Assembly (NCBI GenBank): GCA_028285025.1
Contig: JANQQH010000125.1
Location: forward strand, 1 to 8,961
DNA length: 8,961 nt
Source: Hyphomicrobiaceae bacterium
GTDB lineage: Bacteria > Pseudomonadota > Alphaproteobacteria > Rhizobiales > HXMU1428-3
Reading direction: 5' to 3'
Each line of letters begins with the position of its first letter. Position 1 is the stretch's first letter. Of this stretch, positions 6,344 to 8,961 are shown in pieces. The notes beneath the pieces were generated by a model. That model saw only the letters and a program-made list of their open reading frames with translations, was not told the origin of the DNA and searched no databases. A program made the translations under genes and the position numbers.

Positions 6344-7642
6344 TTAAAATTCGATACGACCACCAATAAGAACAGTGGTAAAATCTTCAAGGCCATTCAC
6401 GGCAACAGCATTACCCATTGCGTCAGTGGCTGAAAAATCAATCTCATGGTGACGATAAGCAAGATAAAGTTGCATGGCGGCAGCATCAATATATTGAACA
6501 ATACCTGCACCATAAACTGTAGCTTCACTACCGGTGATAATATTTGTATTGGCACCACTTAAGGCATTGGAAATAGCAGCTTCATCCGCACCGGCAGAAC
6601 CATCGTTATAGAAGAAGTCGTTATATTCACCATACTCACCGTAAATAGCCGTTTTACCTAAGCTATTGAACCGTTGGAAAATGCCAGCTTTAAAATAGTA
6701 AAAGTCAGCATCAGCGCGTGTAGGCATATCATTAAATTCACGCTGTCCTGCAGCAAAAGTAAAGTTCAAACCTGTAGGATTGTGAATGATAGAGATCGAA
6801 CCAGCGATTGTTTCCTCATCAACAGGGTTGCCGTCATCATCATCATCAGTATTTTCCGTGTAAGCAATGCCAGCTGCCACTTCAAAGTCGCCCAATTCTT
6901 TTTCATATGTTAAGGCAACATCCCAAATATCATCTTCACCCCAAGAGGCAGACAACGTAAAACCAGCAATTGTTGGAGTGTCATAACGTATAATATCAAA
7001 TGTATCACCATTAAGATCATCAAACACATCACCAAGAGTAACACCTGAAAGACCAAGACCATTTGAAAGGCGCCATTCAAAACCACCGCCAACATCAGCA
7101 ATAGCTGCATAACCGGCATAAACAGAACCAGACAAATCCATTTCAGGCGCACCATCAGATGGCTGTGAAGCAAAGCCCCATGTCACACGACCAAATTGCT
7201 CGCTTTCAATAAACATGTGAGATTCACTAATCGCCAATTCATTTCCGCCATCGTCATCATTTTGGTTAACATCAGCAGAAGATGTATTGGACAGTTCCAA
7301 TTCAATAATATAACCAGCTGTCCAGCCAGGTGCAATTTTAGCATCGCCTTCAAACCGGAACATGCTCAAATCATCATTGGCATTGCCAACAACATAAGCA
7401 TCACTTTCATCACCATCATCCCAGATCAAAATGCCTTTATTGACATGACCAGAAACAGTAAGTGAAACTTTGCGATTACCTTTACGAGCTGTTGTTGCTT
7501 CCAAAACAGCAACGCGCTCTTCAAGATCCGCACAGCAATCCCCGCCAAAATCTGCGGCAATTGCACTTGGGCCTGATAAGGCAAAAGAAGAAACACCAGC
7601 AAGAACTGCCAACGCCTTCAAATTAGAGTTTATGTAAGTCAT
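6344..7642 (-). CDS. Alphaproteobacterial outer-membrane porin
   Basis: This 432-residue protein has a signal peptide of about 29-30 residues ending near SAIAA. The mature N-terminus has a Cys pair (C36, C37) and a short coiled coil, DLEERVAVLEATTARKG (about 39-55), followed by beta-strand-rich sequence beginning KVSLTVSGHVNKG. It ends in RIEF, with the terminal Phe recognised by the outer-membrane assembly machinery. The layout matches the porin type common in Hyphomicrobiales. Predicted loops are very acidic, including a run of five Asp and an NQNDDDGGNE stretch, suggesting cation preference or calcium binding. AAGGG (7650-7654) lies 7 nt before ATG 7642. It sits between two genes normally close together in imelysin cassettes, so it may serve the same uptake process, but it could equally be a general porin. 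Its substrate is unknown. Confidence 0.88.
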   Translation of the reverse strand: MTYINSNLKALAVLAGVSSFALSGPSAIAADFGGDCCADLEERVAVLEATTARKGNRKVSLTVSGHVNKGILIWDDGDESDAYVVGNANDDLSMFRFEGDAKIAPGWTAGYIIELELSNTSSADVNQNDDDGGNELAISESHMFIESEQFGRVTWGFASQPSDGAPEMDLSGSVYAGYAAIADVGGGFEWRLSNGLGLSGVTLGDVFDDLNGDTFDIIRYDTPTIAGFTLSASWGEDDIWDVALTYEKELGDFEVAAGIAYTENTDDDDDGNPVDEETIAGSISIIHNPTGLNFTFAAGQREFNDMPTRADADFYYFKAGIFQRFNSLGKTAIYGEYGEYNDFFYNDGSAGADEAAISNALSGANTNIITGSEATVYGAGIVQYIDAAAMQLYLAYRHHEIDFSATDAMGNAVAVNGLEDFTTVLIGGRIEF

Positions 7643-7773
7643 AAATACACCCTTGTATTGATTAGTCTCAATCCCCCAAATTTAGCCTCTTGAATACCTG
7701 CACAAAATACAAAGATATAGTTGCAAGAAACTAAAAAGTTCTTTTAAAACAAATTGTTAGATTATTTGCGGCT

Positions 7774-7802
7774 ACTATATCCACCCTCCGATTTTATTGC
7801 AA
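7774..7802 (-). promoter_or_regulatory. Candidate sigma-70-type promoter of the porin gene
   Basis: On the minus strand TTGCAA (7797-7802) and TATAGT (7774-7779) are separated by 17 bp, the ideal spacing for a housekeeping promoter. Transcription would begin near 7767 and give a porin leader of about 125 nt. The hexamers are good but not perfect matches, and the region is AT-rich, so chance similarity is possible. Confidence 0.5.
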
Positions 7803-7808
7803 TAAAAT
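7791..7808. promoter_or_regulatory. 18-bp perfect palindrome overlapping the -35 element, candidate operator
   Basis: ATTTTATTGCAATAAAAT is identical to its reverse complement. Its centre coincides with the -35 hexamer TTGCAA of the candidate promoter, so a bound dimeric regulator would be expected to block polymerase. The regulator is unknown; an iron- or manganese-responsive one is suggested only by gene context, and I could not match it to a specific consensus with confidence. Confidence 0.45.
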
Positions 7809-7867
7809 AAACAAAATATTAGCAAAGAAACGTGACCATAGATGTTATAATATCACATTTAGAGTTC

Positions 7868-7903
7868 ATGACAGTTGCTAAGCTAACCCTTAGCAACTGT
7901 CAT
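7868..7903 (-). terminator. Hairpin downstream of the imelysin gene, possible terminator
   Basis: A perfect 15-bp stem (7868-7882 with 7889-7903) closes a 6-nt loop, 12 nt after the imelysin stop codon. It is well placed to end that transcript. No T-run follows the stem on the minus strand, so intrinsic termination would be weak; the hairpin may instead protect the mRNA 3' end or mark a processing site. Confidence 0.5.
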
Positions 7904-7915
7904 ATGACCCAGATG

Positions 7916-8961
7916 CTATTCAGCGCCAACTTTTTCAGGATTATCCAGGCTATCAGACCCTTCAAATTCAATTGGTTTCAGATTAAGCGCTGCAACAGCT
8001 CGCTCAATTCCTTTGGTCTGTGTCGTCAAACCATCAATCGCAGCTTGTACAACAGCATTGCCTTGCTTGTTGCCTTCACCAATCATTTGGTCGTAGGCCT
8101 CAACAGTTTCAGCCCGCTTAACCATAGCACCCATCGCTTTTAAAGTAGCATCGAGCTTTGCTTGCAGTTCAGCGTCAACTTTTGCATCACGTGCCTTAAC
8201 CAAGTTAGAAACACTTGGGCCCTTTACAACAGAACCATCTACCCGCTTGTAACGGCCAAGATAAACATTTTGGATACCAAGCGCATCATAGTAGTGAGAG
8301 TTATGCGTATTATCAGAAAAACAATCATGTTCTTCTTCAGGATCGTGTAACATCAGGCCAAGCTTCATGCGCTCGCCTGCCAACTCGCCGTAAGATAATG
8401 AGCCGAGACCTGTAAAGATTACAGTAAGAGCTTCATTGTCACTTTTTTTCAAAAGATCTGCACGTGCCGCCCCTTTTGCACCCCATTGACCAACCATCCA
8501 CATCAGATCATCAATCAGCAAATCGGTAGAAACGCGCAAATATTGGGCCCGGCGATCACAATTCCCATTGGTGCAGTTTTTTGTGTCAAAATCACTTGCC
8601 TTCCGAGCACCTGCGCCTTTGCCAGTGCCATTTAAATCTTGGCCCCAAAGCAAAAATTCAACGGCGTGATAACCAGTTGCCACATTGGCTTCCACATCGC
8701 CAGCCTCATGCAATGTCTCAGCAATCAGTTTTTTGTCAATTGTGCTGGTATCAACATCTTTACCACCAATTTTAATTTTCTTGTTGGCAATCACATTAGC
8801 AGTATAAAGGTCATTTTCATCAGAGTCTGTGCCATAATCTTTAGACACATAATCGATTAACCCCTCGTCAAGCGGCCAGGCATTCACTTTGCCTTCCCAA
8901 TCGTCAACTATGGCATTGCCAAAACGGTAAGCTTCAGACTGCTGATAAGGGACACGTGCAA
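7916..8961 (-). CDS. Imelysin family (peptidase M75, IrpA-like) periplasmic protein, N-terminus missing
   Basis: The last 347 residues are present; the frame stays open to the window edge, reading ARVPYQQSEAYRFGN before the internal GTG at 8887, so that GTG is not the true start. The signal peptide lies outside the window. The imelysin signature GxHxxE is intact as GYHAVEFLLWG (GYHAVE codons at 8657-8674). Other IrpA-type blocks are WEGKVNAWPLDEGLIDYV and EEEHDCFSDNTHNSHYYDA. A CTNGNC segment could form a disulfide. Imelysins are periplasmic or surface proteins once described as insulin-cleaving peptidases and as iron-regulated proteins; the conserved His and Glu are thought to bind metal, and peptidase activity is doubtful for many members. 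It is the first gene of the cassette in transcription order and is followed by a stable hairpin and a 273-bp gap before the porin. Confidence 0.93.
   Translation of the reverse strand, partial: ARVPYQQSEAYRFGNAIVDDWEGKVNAWPLDEGLIDYVSKDYGTDSDENDLYTANVIANKKIKIGGKDVDTSTIDKKLIAETLHEAGDVEANVATGYHAVEFLLWGQDLNGTGKGAGARKASDFDTKNCTNGNCDRRAQYLRVSTDLLIDDLMWMVGQWGAKGAARADLLKKSDNEALTVIFTGLGSLSYGELAGERMKLGLMLHDPEEEHDCFSDNTHNSHYYDALGIQNVYLGRYKRVDGSVVKGPSVSNLVKARDAKVDAELQAKLDATLKAMGAMVKRAETVEAYDQMIGEGNKQGNAVVQAAIDGLTTQTKGIERAVAALNLKPIEFEGSDSLDNPEKVGAE

Larger units (their letters stand above)
7643..7915. other. Intergenic region between imelysin and porin genes
   Basis: This AT-rich 273-bp gap, the largest in the window, holds the porin ribosome-binding site, a candidate promoter, an 18-bp palindrome and a hairpin after the imelysin gene. 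I found no convincing small gene on either strand. Its size and content suggest that the porin starts its own transcription unit rather than relying only on read-through from the imelysin gene. Confidence 0.7.

Noticed and set aside
7728..7751. Imperfect inverted repeat around AAAAGAACTTTT as an iron-regulator box
   Set aside because: It is short and AT-rich, and I could not match it to a known Irr, RirA or Fur site with any confidence.
7832..8143. Open frame of 103 codons on the plus strand
   Set aside because: It lies mostly antisense to the confident imelysin coding region, starts in AT-rich gap sequence and has no recognisable domain; it is a shadow frame.

Overview
The window looks like part of a low-to-moderate GC alphaproteobacterial chromosome, probably a marine or aquatic member of the Hyphomicrobiales or a relative. 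The best pointers are the porin, which has the alphaproteobacterial layout of signal peptide, short N-terminal coiled coil and beta-barrel ending in Phe, and the protein families encoded on both strands. No species can be named from the sequence alone.

Left part (1-2386, plus strand): the 3' end of a molybdenum hydroxylase operon. A truncated molybdopterin-binding large subunit of the isoquinoline 1-oxidoreductase/aldehyde oxidase type is followed 14 bp later by an XdhC/CoxI-family maturation protein. A MocA-like molybdenum cofactor cytidylyltransferase overlaps that gene by 7 bp. The three make sense together: the nucleotidyltransferase makes the cytosine dinucleotide form of the cofactor, XdhC-type proteins sulfurate or insert it, and the large subunit is the client enzyme.

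Middle (2387-2528): the gap between convergent transcription units is almost filled by a 128-bp near-perfect palindrome (55-bp arms, 53 of 55 matching, 18-nt loop). A 34-bp solo copy of one arm sits about 2.2 kb away at 4716-4749, so this is a dispersed repeat rather than only a terminator.

Right part (2529-8961, minus strand): an imelysin-type locus, in transcription order imelysin with an intact GxHxxE motif (5' end cut by the window), porin, DUF1111 di-haem c-type cytochrome, a second imelysin-like protein lacking the motif His, and a DUF1513 beta-propeller protein with a twin-arginine signal. All products carry export signals where their N-termini are visible. Apart from the porin, the gene set and order match the conserved imelysin/DUF1111/imelysin/DUF1513 cassette known from pseudomonads and other proteobacteria, generally linked to periplasmic iron handling; its biochemistry is unsettled. 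The porin between the first imelysin and the cytochrome is the notable local variation. A candidate promoter with an 18-bp perfect palindrome across its -35 element lies upstream of the porin.

I see no RNA genes, CRISPR array, insertion sequence or phage genes. The most useful leads are the repeat element with its solo arm, the porin-containing iron cassette and the palindromic operator candidate.
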